Shown here: in pieces, positions 27,203 to 39,002 of the stretch | How positions within the stretch are numbered: the stretch's first letter is position 1 | Layout: the number at the start of each line of letters is the position of its first letter | DNA from: Limanda limanda | Taxonomy: Eukaryota > Chordata > Actinopteri > Pleuronectiformes > Pleuronectidae | DNA: 64,000 nucleotides | Assembly (NCBI RefSeq): GCF_963576545.1 | Contig: NC_083639.1 | Coordinates: 26,413,618-26,477,617 of the forward strand | Direction: 5' to 3' | Notes under the pieces: model-generated | The model's input: only the letters and a program-made list of their open reading frames with translations | What the model was told of the DNA's origin: nothing | Databases searched by the model: none | Made by a program: the position numbers and the translations under genes

Positions 27203-30009
27203 ATCTGAGTGTGTCATAGCAGCACCTTCACCTTCAGGAGGTGAGAAAAGTTAAAGTTGGAGCAGTGAGAAGGAAAAGGAGCGAAAACAGACAGAGTCCC
27301 CTTTGAATCTCAGATTATCAATATTCAACATTTTAAATGTATGTGATGCCAGTGCAACTCTAATTCAACTCTCCACTGCTACATGTTTGTTTCGTTTCCC
27401 TTGTAAGCCGACCGTTATTTACCCTCTTGTTTTAAACCTGTATATCTTGTTGGTTTTTGTCATTGTTTTACTCATTTACATCCTCAATATGTATGGTGTG
27501 TCTACACTGCAACCAGGAGGATAGATGTAAAAACCTGTAAACATGCCTCAAGTGTTGGTTTGTTATTGAAGATAAATCCTTGCGCCCCCCCTTTGAATTC
27601 TGGGCCTCGTGTTCACACCTCAGGACCTGAGCAGTTTGTGTCGGATGTCAGGAAATCAAATTTGAATGTGGTGTACAAAGACAGGGCTGCTGTGCCGTGT
27701 CACAAAACCACACACACAAGGTGCACAGGATGGTAAGACAGCAGCCGGGGTCCACACATCTGCATAATCCTCAGTATGAATGTTTAGGTGCAGTTTGAAT
27801 ATATGTAAAGAGACTTGTCAAAGGTCTGTGCTGAGCTGAGGACCTAATGCTTTTGGATGTGATCCATATTCAATCAACATTTCATATGCATATATGCACA
27901 TACATGCATATACATATGTGCTGCTCATCTCATTTCAGGGTTACGGGTTGACACCATTAATTAGGCCCCTAAAGGTTTCTCAGCCTGCAAAGGTTTTCGC
28001 AAATCGAAAATGAATCTTTGAATCTGAACTCTCATCAACACAGTAATATTACAAGTGTAGTGAGAGACTCTTTGATTCAGATCTTCAAGTATTACGGAAG
28101 ATGCTGCTGCTGAATATCGCTCCTGCAGCTCAAACCCTTCTGCCTGTCGCTCACAAACATAAACGCCCACATTACCAACCCACAAAACACCTGCCAAACA
28201 ACACACACACACACACACACGTGTTATGTAAGCATGTGTCAGGAGGACACTTTCAGATGGTCCAGCTATAATCGTCAATCCTGCCGACGCCTCCACGACA
28301 CATGCATGGAGATCTACAGAAGCCCGTGGACCCACAGCTAAGTGGTGTCCCCATGACGATTACGTCCAATGAAAAGACGGACAACACTGACGCTGAGTTC
28401 ATTATCGTCTCCGTGTGGACATCTTAGAGTCCGTTATACCTTCTTCTATCGTTTCCGCTGACCGAAGGAACCACGCTCAGCTGTTTTTTGAATCCTCCTC
28501 TGAGCTTTAAAGTGCGTTCAGTATTAATCCGTGGGTTGGGTTCGTTTCACCGGTCAGCTAACTGCTCACAGAGCCTGGAGCATCCGTTCTGTTGCTATGG
28601 TTACCTGTACTTTAACATACGCTGCACGCCGAGCACGCGTGAACTTTGCACGTGTGGCAATCTTCCGCTGGTGAGTGTGAGACGGAGTGAAACAAAGACC
28701 AGCACTAATTTGTCAAAGCAGTCAACCTTGGGTTGGGCTGCAGGCTGCTGATATATTAAGCCGGCCTGTCAGCCAATCAGGAATTTAGAAGAATCTATTT
28801 TCTCCAACCGTATTAAACCAGATTCCTGAAAAGCCTTAAAATGCATCAAAGCACAAATTCCATCAGTCCAATACTGCTCTCAAACTTGATTGTGTTCACT
28901 TCAGTTGTGCTAAACTATTGTCACCAAACCCTGACACTATCACATCAAGTTTACATTTGAAACACTTTGTGTAATGCTGGATATACATATTCTCAGTGTA
29001 TATAATAAGAAGCGCTGTTTGATAGACCTGCATTCAAGGAGATAGACCAGGAGAGGAAGGGATTATACAGCAACTGTGGACGTGTCGAGTTTCACTGACA
29101 GCAGCTTACGAGCAAACGTATAAAAAGCAAAGTAGAAGCGAGAGGAAATCATTTGTGTAAGAGAACAGTTTATAGTTTGGATTCAAAACAAATTAAAACA
29201 GGAGATTGGAACCAGCGAGGAGCCTTAATAATAAATCAGAAACAACAACCTGCCTGTAACAATGCACTGGCACAGAGATGAATGAAACCAATTCATACAC
29301 AAACCAGCTGGCAGTCGACCGCAGAAAAACCCTTTGTTTTAATCAATCGAGGGAATTAGCCGATAATGATCACAATCATTAGTTGCAGCTTTGATAAGAA
29401 TCATCTCATATAACGTGTAAATGTCCAAAGTCATTACGTTAAACATTTAATTCATACGTCAACATCTTCAATTACTAAGTGGTATCATATTGTGTTTTTA
29501 TGTGTCTCGTTGGTCTGTAACTCGAAGCTTTTCCCAGTAAAATTTAGAGAATGATGAATAAATAACAGCATTGCACACAGCTGTATTTGGATGGATATGG
29601 ATGAACTCTTTCCTGCCAGCAGAATTATGAAATAGTTATAAAGGCTAACAGCCCTATTATAACCACAAATAGTGATGCTACTCCGAGCGCACACCATCCA
29701 TATCTTAAATAAAGGACCCAGCTTCTCCCAGCTGCACTGCGTCCATTAATAATTGATGTGGACTTACATAAGAGACAGTGAGTGCTGCTGGATGTGGTTC
29801 ACAGGCAGGGATTCCGTCTGCCCAGGGGTTTCCACATTTCACTGAATTTTAAAAACCTCCACGTTCAGCAGTGTAGCTGACGTTTAGGTTCAGCTGGTCC
29901 CGGCTGTGAATGACACCACACGCTGGTGTAGGACTGGATGATGCTGTCCCAGTGGCGTGTTCCACCAACCAGGGTTCAGAGATATGATACAGGGGGATTT
30001 TTACTGTTT
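27203..30009. other. Non-coding stretch, no gene seen
   Basis: (CA)n at 28200-28221. A segment at about 28370-28690 is richer in CpG and contains GTTGCTATGGTTAC, an imperfect X-box-like palindrome near 28589. A fragment at about 29340-29400 (CAATCATTAGTTGCAGCT) resembles the reverse of the 30.0-kb repeat core. No exon recognised. Confidence 0.5.
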
Positions 30010-30495
30010 ATACCAAAGTATCTAACCTTTAATCTCTCTGTAAGAACCCAAACGACCAGGTTTGATTTACTGGATTTCTGCATTGATCTGCTGAAGTGAT
30101 TTTACAGGTAATTCATTCATTGGAAAAGAACATCAATAAACATTCCTCTTGGGTTGGGAGAAAATATGCCTCATCATAATTTATTTAGATATAATAGCTG
30201 CAACTAATGATTATTTTAGTCATCAATTGATCAGCAGTTTATTTTCATGATCAATCCATTAATCATTTAGGTCAGGTAATAGAAAAACAAGTTTGATAAT
30301 GTAGAAAGTCAAACTAGAAAGGCCCTCAATTGGGTGGATACCAACATGAGACCCCTTCTACAGTCAATCAAGAAAATATCAAGTCAGACCACTTTTTAAA
30401 AAGTGGAAATTCCTAGATCCATAAAGTAATAGTTTCCTCTCTGACTCACACCACAGCCTTCCACTCAGCTCTGTTGTAATTCATTTGTTTGTATT
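30010..30495 (+). repeat. Interspersed repeat, copy A (AATAGCTGCAACTAATGATT core)
   Basis: About 486 bp that recurs in the same orientation at 32346-32832 with high similarity. The core holds AATAGCTGCAACTAATGATT, TTTAGTCATCAATTGATCAG and ATCAATCCATTAATCATTTA, a pattern I recall from a common teleost MITE-like repeat. Both copies also share non-core flanks (TTTACTGGATTTCTGCATTG at the left, CACTCAGCTCTGTTGTAATT at the right). Non-coding. Confidence 0.85.
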
Positions 30496-32313
30496 TTTTG
30501 GGTTGCAATCTTGCAAACAGTTAAACAAACTTACAAACCAACCAACAAACAGTCCGGGGTGAAAACATTACATCTTTGATAATCTATTATTATTATGTGG
30601 ACATTACCATCAGAAAGAAACAGTAACAATAACAGAGAAATACTGACGATAGCAACATCATGCATCAACAATAGATATGAATAGTTATTCTAAGACAAGA
30701 TGTTTAAATGTGGGGATAGTTCTGTTTAGTCCCCTGAAAACTCTAATAGCGGAGCCATGTTAACAACTATTAAATGTTATTTTTTCTGTTATGACTGATT
30801 TTGAAGCGCTCTCTGCATGCTAACAAAACATGCTAATGTCGAAGTCTAAATTCTGACACCTCTGAAGCCCTCGACATCACAGTTCTCAAATTAACTTCCT
30901 GTGATTGAGGATTTTAATCCATATGAACTTGCCTTAATTAAAGAGAATCTATTATATGCTCCCTGAATATCACCAACATTCAACAGATAGACAGAACACT
31001 GGAGTCCAGACAGTTCAGCAGAGAGGGAGGAAACTGTTCCTCTGCCGCAGGGTGACTCAGGTCATTGTGATCTGTAAATCAAGCCTCGGGGGGGACACTC
31101 AGCCTGACTGTCAGTGGAGCAGGTTGGTCTGAGGTGTCAACTCGTCAAAACACACACACATTAAAACACATATGCAATAAACACCGTCGCTGCTCGGGTG
31201 TGCTGCTTCGATCTGGTGTCTGGTTAACGGTTCTTAAATCTGCCCAGACAGTTTTAGAGAGCGACACCACCTCCACAGAACCAGCCGAAGAAGAGCTCGC
31301 TGTTATACACTGCAGATGTGACCATGCACTTCAGGGGCCTGGATCAACAAACCTGTTACATCACTGTTCAATAAAGGTGTGTATATCTCAATAAGGTCTA
31401 TTTTGCAGTGATGCCATTTTGAAACAAACATTCAGCAATCAGCTGGGAGGAATCCATCAGAGAGGAGGAGAAAACCCAGCAACAAGATTATTCATAAGAC
31501 AGTTACCTCAGTTACCCACAATGCACTGCAGCTCCTCACATCAGACGTGACGGACGGAGAGGAAAACACACATCATCCTCCCGGTCAGGACCCGACACTC
31601 CAACAACCAGACAGACACGGAAATAAATATATAAAGACCTCAGGAGTCTCCTGTTTCCTGCTTGTTTCTGAATAGGCCTCCAGGAAATGTAGTAAAAATC
31701 TGTGCTTTACAATGAAGTTGACAAAAAACTGATACAAAGAAATACAATCTATAATAAAAAAAACATTTGTTTTGTAGGGAGAGCAGTTTGCACTTTGCAC
31801 AGATTCCAGTCCAGCTGTTCTGATATCCAACCTTACATGTTACTGTTTCCACCAGCTCACACAGGACCAGTGTAAATGAATGGTCACGTGTTTTCAGGTG
31901 TGTGACTGTGGCTGAGGATTATTCCTGATATGGATCTTAAGCACTCATTTGAAAGGAGGTTGTTTAAGTTGAAAAAAAATAGCAATATATAGGAAACCCT
32001 GAGTCAGCATCCGTCTGTGCCTGCAGTCCTATCATCATCATCATCATCACCCCCATCATCAGCCTGTAGGTAAACACGACTGTGTCCTCCTGATAATATT
32101 CATCAGAATGAAAGCTGCATTCTCCTCAGACGTTACTCATTATGATAATTCCCACTGTAGACCGCAGCTGGCATCATGCATCCATTTATTTACTGCACCT
32201 ACTCATTATCCTACACAGGGTGTCATGAGGGATCAGCCAATCCCCTGGTAGGGTTCTCCTGGACGGGTTGTCACTCTATCACCAGGCAGACGTGTATATA
32301 TTCAAAAATGTAC
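30496..32313. other. Non-coding spacer between the two repeat copies
   Basis: Unique-looking DNA with a short (ATC)n run at 32029-32050. A segment near 32215-32290 (CCTGGACGGGTTGTCACTCT) resembles a decayed L2-like tail. No exon recognised. Confidence 0.5.
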
Positions 32314-32864
32314 ATAATATAAAACTGTTAATCAAAAAATGGTAGAGTTCCAAACTATCTAACCTTCTACTCTCTCTGTGAGAGCCCAAATGACCATGTA
32401 AGATTTACTGGATTTCTGCATTGATCTGCTGAAGTGATTTTACAGGTAATTCCTTCATTGGAAAAGAACATCAATAAACATTCCTCTTGGGTTCAGAGGA
32501 AATATGCCTCATCATAATTTATTTAGATATAATAGCTGCAACCAATGATTATTTTAGTCATCAATTGATCAGCAGTTTATTTTATTGATCAATCCATTAA
32601 TCATTTAAGTCAGGTAATAGAAAAACATGTTTGATAATGTAGAAAGTTAAACTAGAAAGGCCCTCAGTCGGGTGGATACCAGCACGAGACCCCTTCTAAA
32701 GTCAATCAAGAAAATGTCAAGTCAGACCACTTTTTAAAAAGTGGAAATTCCTGGATCCATACTGTAATGGTTTCCTCTCTGACTCGCACACCACAGCCTT
32801 CCACTCAGCTCTGTTGTAATTCATTTGTTTGTATAATATAAAACTGCTAATCGAAAAATGGTAG
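32314..32864 (+). repeat. Repeat copy B bounded by 32-bp direct repeats
   Basis: The copy of the 30.0-kb repeat occupies 32346-32832. It is bounded by two near-identical 32-bp direct repeats at 32314-32345 and 32833-32864 (ATAATATAAAACTG..., 30 of 32 positions identical). Copy A lacks these. They are far longer than a usual target-site duplication, suggesting a duplication event rather than simple transposition. Confidence 0.8.
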
Positions 32865-33107
32865 TCGAAAATAACAGCAAAGGGGCGTGGCCAGCACGGA
32901 CCAACACAGGCGTGATGCAATTACCTGCAACCAGATGCTAAATTCAATATGCGAAACGCTATCACCTCAAAATAACACGTTGTTAACTGTTAACTCGTGT
33001 TCTCTCATCGGGAGAAGCAGGAGGACGAACTCTTAAACAAGTTAAAACCATGAGCTCAGCTGACTTCAGACCTTTTTCAGACACGAGCTCGGGAAAATGT
33101 CAATAAC

Positions 33108-33537
33108 CAGGGTTCCTACAGGTTTTAATAAGATAAATTTAAGACTTTTTAAGACCTCTTTAAGACCACTTTGAATAGAGTTTAAGACCTATTTCACGAC
33201 CATACTGGCAAAAAATATGAAGGAAAATTACTATGAAAGAAGAAATAAGTCACAGAATTACTTACAAAGTAAATGTATACCCATTCAACATAAGAACAAT
33301 AACAATACACAAGTCAAACAAGCTTTAAACATGCTTTAAACATGCTGAAATAAATTGAAATAAAAGGAACATGTCCAGAGAAGGAAATTAAACATCCCAT
33401 CGAGCACTACAAAACCTCTAACTTCTCAGCTCTGGCCAAATTAAATTTAAGACCTTTTTAAGACTTTTTAAGGCCTAAAATTTCGATTATTAAATTGAAG
33501 CCCTTTTAAGACTTTTTAAGACCCCGCGGGAACCCTG
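33108..33537. mobile_element. Non-autonomous TIR element built of AAGACTTTTTAAGACC repeats
   Basis: 430 bp. Ends CAGGGTTCC and GGAACCCTG are inverted. A perfect 5-bp duplication ATAAC flanks it at 33103-33107 and 33538-33542. Subterminal regions at both ends repeat TTTAAGACTTTTTAAGACC-type units. I recall this as a common fish DNA transposon derivative. No coding capacity. The 5-bp duplication fits the 5-bp hAT clade or another cut-and-paste superfamily. Confidence 0.88.
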
Positions 33538-34499
33538 ATAACATCGCTCGAGGTTGAAAGATCGTCTTGGTCAGACTCGTATTTAAAGTGTGAAATGTCC
33601 TGAACATCAGGTTTTCGGCCCTCATCAACATCAAGCTCTCGAATATCATCGTCTTTCCAAGTTTACATCTTCATCTACCTCTTTCCTCCGGAGATATTTG
33701 TAATCTTGTTGGTTTTCTTTACAGTTTTGTGTCTGATACGTGTTGAAACATCATTAACTCGCCCACTCGCTCGCTGCGAATTTCCATGAAATTTCCTCGC
33801 TGTATTCTTGCATGATCTCACTCGGACATTAGGAGCTGGCGGAGAAATGTACGACTGACTCAGACATTTACGTTCTCACATATCTGGAAAATGTCTACTT
33901 AACTTAATTAAGTAATTCTATAGCTTTATCCGAGGAACTGCAAAAACAGCCCATGTCATATGATGTCATTATGTTAATGTAATGCTTTATTCCACCGACA
34001 TCCCATCCCAACATGTTTGTGAGGGAATTTATTTTAACAATGACCTGATTATCAAAAATTGCCCCATCTTAATTAACCAACTAATCTTTTTGGCTTCGGT
34101 TTAAAATCACACGGAGACCACCTCGCCTCGAGTGGAGACCACCTCGGCTGACTTCACGGAAATATAAATACACTTCCGTTTAACTGTTAACCTTCAGGGA
34201 TCCGCCGCAGCAGAGGGGCTATTTCTCGCACAGCAAACGCCATTAGTGGAGCTGCTGTTCAGGCAGACGTCTATTAGCTAATTATATCAGCAGACAACAC
34301 GCATCAGGATCCGAGCGACGGACCGAGTCAGCTGAACCGGATCATGAAGGATTCCTTACAGGACTGGGACCATTTTAATGCATTGTCCTGTTTTGCCTCA
34401 AAAAATACCTGGTGGTTTGCAAGAAGTTTGTATAATTAAATCAAAAAACGGTGCCGTTAAGTGGGTCTGCCCGTTTCTCTGCACCCACACACATCCCAT
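33538..34499. other. Non-coding stretch, no feature seen
   Basis: Unique-looking sequence between the TIR element and the L2-like tail. CpG density rises near 34100-34340. No exon recognised. Confidence 0.5.
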
Positions 34500-34625
34500 A
34501 AATCATCCGTCGATCCATTATCTATATCTGGTATCCTTCGAGGGTCACAGGCGGACAGGGGGGGGCGGGAGACAATCCCAGCCGACATTGGGGCGACAGG
34601 CAGGGTGCAGCCTGGTCGGGTCCTT
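34500..34625 (+). repeat. L2-like non-LTR retrotransposon 3' fragment
   Basis: It reads ATCATCCGTCGATCCATTAT, then TATCCTTCGAGGGTCACAGG, GGAGACAATCCCAGCCGACA and GGGCGACAGGCAGGGTGCAG. This order is the familiar 3' portion of L2-type repeats in fish (CATCCATTATCTATACC...GAGGGTC...CAATCCCAGCTGACA...GGCGGGGTACACCC). Confidence 0.7.
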
Positions 34626-35639
34626 TAAATTAGATCAATGCATCACTGGACGTTGGCTTTTTCTCCGTCTAATTTCAAATGGGGGCTAACGCGTCTGTGA
34701 GACTTTGCAGCGAATCAGAAACCTGTGGACTCACAGCCGGAGGAATCCTGAAAACACAAAAGAAGCCATTCCCCCCCCCCCCTTAATGAATCAACAACAA
34801 ACAGAGCCACCACCTAAACACGAGACCTCCTGCTCTGACCGGGGGGCATGAAAGTTTGATTTCCCTTTTTGCAGAAGATGCTTCCTCTGCTTGGTGGAAT
34901 CTGCAGCCCCTGGAAAAACAGAAGGAGCAATGCCCTCGTTTGGAGGTCACAAGCTGAGGAGGAGGAACCATGAGCCGGGATGCGGGATCCCCCCCCTCCT
35001 CCCTAACGCAATAAGGCAGGACACACCCAGATGCAGAGGGGAGGAGGAGGTGGATGAAATGAGAGGAGAGGAGGAGGAAAGAAGGAGCTGCTGCTTGCTG
35101 CTTCTCATCCGCCCATCTTGGCAGATGACGTAAGGACGGTTCCATTCGAGCTGCACGTCCCTTAATTGAAATTTTTAAAAATTATAAAAAAAATTATAAG
35201 ATACAGATGTTGTATCCCTACCTCTCCTTCACTCTCTGACGTCACTGTGACAGCCCTGGAAAGCAGAAGTGTGCATCTGACCCTGCTGGCTGCTGCATGT
35301 GGGGAAACCACTCCAACCAGCTGAGCCAGTCACACCAGTAACACGTTTCAACACCGACTCACACCACAGCAGCAACCAGTGGCCCCTGGAAACAACACAA
35401 CACACACCCGGGTGGTCCTGGTGCTTCCACCGGGGAGGAGGAGGGACGTCACCCCGGGGGGAAAGAAGCCTCTGTGTGGGGCAGACTGGCTCCAGACACA
35501 TCCGCAGCAGGAGGTCGGAGCTCCGGGGGAGACCAGTCACCAAACCACGTCCAGGAATCACACATTTCTATCAACACCTCCTTGTTACACAAGCATTAAT
35601 GAGATTAAAACACATTTTAAACATGTGCCCAGAATGAAC
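34626..35639. other. GC-elevated flank of the CpG block
   Basis: Intermediate GC with several open frames on both strands, none resembling a known protein. It contains a perfect CRE at 35237-35244 and a run of C at 34771-34782. A plus-strand donor-like GAC|GTAAGGA lies near 35128. Confidence 0.45.
35237..35244. promoter_or_regulatory. Perfect CRE palindrome TGACGTCA
   Basis: The CREB/ATF consensus octamer, in the flank of the CpG-rich block, 400 bp left of its densest part. Site activity is inferred from the motif only. Confidence 0.4.
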
Positions 35640-36700
35640 CGAGCCCGACCCCCAGTTCGGCTTCGATCCCCCCGAACCAACATCACGATATCAGGCCGAA
35701 AAGACAACTTTTACAACCCGGGGTGCACTCACGGTGTCCTGGCTGGAAAACAGCAGGAAACTAGAGTCCAAAAAGTTGTGATCCGAACGCGGATGGATCA
35801 CCGGTGAGGTCGGTTCCCCTCGAAATGTGTCTGGATGGAGCCTGGACAGCGGGGGACTAGGACCAGAGAGCCCGGGGTAGGAGAGCTAAGTACCGGGACG
35901 TGAGGCGAGGGAGAGCCGGGGAAAAAACGTGCCTTCGGGGCGGAGGGTCGGCGGCAGGAGACACGGTTCAGACCCGGTCGAGACACGGTTCAGACCCGGT
36001 TCAGACTAATGAAACGAAGGGTGGAAAGAAAATGGAGGTTCGCGGTACCGGTACCGGTCGTGTGGTCACACCTGTGGCGGGGGGAAGACACCTTCTAATC
36101 GGGTGTAGTTGGTTCAGAAAGTCGGTGTCAAGGTGGAGGGTTAGCCGGATGCTAAGCGGACTTCTCCCGGCACGACTGTGTCACTTTAACGGTGTTTTAA
36201 CCACATGTGGAGGTAGACAGGAAATGGAAAGTTGTTTTAAAAAGAAAAAGAAAGGTTATTAAACATGAGGGAGAGAAGAGAAGGGGAGAGCGGTTACCTC
36301 CACTGCGGGAATCCGGGTCCGAATCACGGCTGTGTTGCTGAGGCGGGCAGCGGCTCCACTTCAGAGGGGTTTGTCCATCTGGAGGGACGCGGACCGACAG
36401 GAGGACATCCAGGAGGACCGAGGGGAGGACCGAGGGGAGGACGAGGAAGAACCCGCTATGGTCGCCCTGGTTCCGGGCAGTTTGTGTGGAGAGAGGAAGC
36501 CGCGGTGGCTGTGGTTCCTGAAGCGGCAGCAGCAGCTTCTTCCTCCCGCAGAGAAACTCACCAGATCCCGGTGCAGTCAGAAATCAAGAAATCAAGAAAT
36601 CAAGAAATCAGAAATCAATCCGGAGGAGGAAAAAAAAACAGCAAACTCCCTCCTTCTTGTTTCTCCTTTTCTCTCTCTCTCTCCTCTCACACACACACAC
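35640..36700. promoter_or_regulatory. CpG-rich block, candidate promoter and 5' non-coding exon(s)
   Basis: The most CpG-dense and GC-rich kilobase of the window. It contains CGGGACGTGAGGCGAGGG, GGTCGGCGGC and GCGGTACCGGTACCGGTCG. On the minus strand two donor-like sites follow GC-rich sequence: ATCTG|GTGAGTTT (exon edge 36562) and GTGGAG|GTAACC (exon edge 36298). On the plus strand GATCCA|GTAAGTG lies at 36740/36741. Open frames here encode low-complexity or unrecognised peptides. A minus-strand start would put the PMCA coding exon about 35 kb downstream across a first intron, a plausible arrangement since human ATP2B1 also has a long first intron after a non-coding exon. A plus-strand or bidirectional promoter for another gene is equally possible. 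Confidence 0.45.
36585..36612. repeat. Short AAATCAAG tandem
   Basis: About three AAATCAAG units and a degenerate fourth, at the right edge of the CpG block. Confidence 0.8.
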
Positions 36701-36862
36701 ACACACACAAGCGAGGCTGCGATAACAAAGAGCAGATCCAGTAAGTGACTGGTGTGAGTGAGAGTGTGTGTGCGTGTGTGGGTGGGACTGGGAGAGGAGG
36801 TGGTGGTGGTGTGGGGGGGTGGTGGTGAGGAGGAGGAGGAGGAGGAGGAAGAGGAGGGTGAG
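36688..36862. repeat. Microsatellite cluster (CA)n, (GT)n and (GGA)n
   Basis: (CA)n at about 36689-36710, (GT)n at 36757-36781 and a purine-rich GGT/GGA run at about 36798-36858. The (GGA)n end is strongly strand-asymmetric. Confidence 0.9.
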
Positions 36863-38280
36863 GGGGTCCGGCTCATTCAAACAGGAGGAAGAAAAAAGAA
36901 CAGACGTTTGCCCGGAGAGAGGGAGGGAGGAGGAGGGAGAGGGAGGCACCACCTTGTTTTTTAAGGTGGATCCATGAATTGATTGGGGTGGGGGGGGGGG
37001 CAACATCCAGCGGTTTGAGGGTACATCCACATCTGGATCCACATCATCATCTGGTGTGATGACTGAAACTTAGCTTGAGTGAACACATGGTGAGAACATC
37101 GAGGAAAAAGTCATAATTGCAAAATAAAAAATCTAGAAATTAGTACATAAAGCATTAAGTACTCAAAAGGCACTTCTGGCAAGAATGAGTGTTATAATAT
37201 GGGAAATATATTTAAGTGTGTATTCACAGACGTCAGTATTTATGATTGAAAATCAACAATTACTATATATTATCTCACCTCAATATTAACAGCTATGTAC
37301 CACTTCAGATTGTCCAAAACATTTCCTTGTTTTTTCATTCTCATATTCATACAGACGACACTGGTCTTCAAATATATAACAGGCTATCTACATTTAATTG
37401 TAAAATACAATATTATAAAGTTAGAGGGGAAAGCAGCATTGAAGTCAGCAAGCGTTCTTTTACAAAATTCTCTAGAAAATACTCTTATGTACCAATAAGT
37501 TATTTCTAGATTAGGTGGATGTATACATTATAATAATAAAGTTTAATACATCGACTTAATGTGAGTGTCGGATGTTTCTACGTGTTTGCCCTGTTAATAG
37601 TTTTTTTTAGGGTTATGAAAAGATGATGAAGCACCTATGAGACAAATTGTGATTTGTGAATTTGGGCTGTACAAATATATTTTGATTGATTGATTGATTG
37701 ATGGCTAAATCTAGAAATAGCTCAAAATTTCCACAAATTTGTTTTCTGAAAAAAAGATTTTCAATTCCCCACTTTAACAATTTTAGAATTAAGTCAGAAT
37801 ACACTAAGAAATATCAAAATTACGTTCAAATATTACATGTAAAATAGAAATAATATGAGGAATCTTGTATTTTGAGAAAATTACAAATTAATTAAAAGAA
37901 TAAAGTTGTAAAATTGTAAGATAAAAAACACAATTCAAGAAGGAATTGTAAAGTTGTAAAGTTCATCATCAAACTCAATATTATCAGTATAAAATTGCAA
38001 TAATTAAAAGTAAGTTGTTGCATGTCTGTATCTGTATCTAAGGAGCAGAACTATACTTTCTTTTTTTTTATAATTGTATTCCATGTCCCTGGAGAGACGC
38101 CATGTTCAGCGCCACTGCTTTGATTTATGTGCAATTTAAAAAAATCTAATTGAATCCCAATTTAATTTGATTCCACTCTCACTTGAATCAGACATGCAAA
38201 TGGTCACATGTATTGAACTGTTGCATTTTTAACCTTCAAGGAAGAACAGATCCTGAAATGCATTGTGGGGGATAGTGGAC
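36863..38280. other. Non-coding AT-rich stretch
   Basis: GC falls sharply after 37000. It holds a G run at about 36987-37000, a (TTGA)n tract at 37681-37702, and otherwise unique AT-rich DNA. No exon recognised. Confidence 0.5.
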
Positions 38281-38396
38281 GTGGGGAAGTTTTGTTTTAT
38301 TTTATAACTGCTGCTCTGGTGAACATCTACTTCTCCCGTGGGGAAGTTTTGTTTCATTTTATAACTGCTGCTCTGGTGAACATCTACTTCTCCCGT
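38281..38396. repeat. 57-bp tandem duplication
   Basis: Two adjacent copies starting at 38281 and 38338, each beginning GTGGGGAAGTTTTGTTT and ending ACATCTACTTCTCCCGT, differing by about one base. 57 is a multiple of three, and on the minus strand both copies stay open within a 115-codon frame (38229-38576), repeating GEVDVHQSSSYK.KQNFPT. No homologue is recognised and the frame is probably chance. Confidence 0.92.
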
Positions 38397-38718
38397 AATA
38401 TGATTAAAGCCCATATTTCTTTCATATATGTATTTTTGAAACACAGAGATGATGGTATCTTTATATAATGTAGAGTTGTTTGTGGTCACGTAATGGGCGG
38501 GGGGGTGTTCTTGTGCAAACAAATGAACAGAAACAAGGAAGCTGAAAAGAAATTCCTCTGACTGCCAAATGGCCACTCAATCAGCGCTGCCTCCTACGCT
38601 ATGCTAATGACAGAGAGGCAGAGAGGTGGTTAACGCCGCCATTAACAGCACAGAACACGGCGTTCGAGTCCAAAACACTGACGGCAGCCGAGGGAGAGCG
38701 ACTGCTTCTTATATCTGT

Positions 38719-38760
38719 CCCTAACGTCTCCATCAGTCCTTAACGTCTCCATCAGTCCCC
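38719..38760. repeat. 19-bp tandem duplication
   Basis: TAACGTCTCCATCAGTCC occurs twice in tandem at 38722 and 38741. Confidence 0.9.
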
Positions 38761-39002
38761 ACCAGACACAGCTTGTCCTCCGGTCTCAGAGCACTACTGT
38801 ATATACAGTACGTTGTCTGGTTTTACAGTTAGTAAACAAGATAGAAAGATATAATCTGCAATGCAACATACGATGTTCTTAACCCGGCTGAAAATCACGT
38901 TTTCTCCATTAAGTGAAACATGATATCTGAAGTTTGTCTCGGCCACTTTACAGCAGGAAGCAACACTGATAACGAGTCACAAAGTTAATGAAGTCTGACA
39001 AC

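Noticed and set aside
34783..36748. Several open frames of 60-160 codons in the CpG-rich block as protein-coding genes
   Set aside because: Frames overlap on both strands, show low-complexity composition and match no known protein. High GC reduces stop codons.
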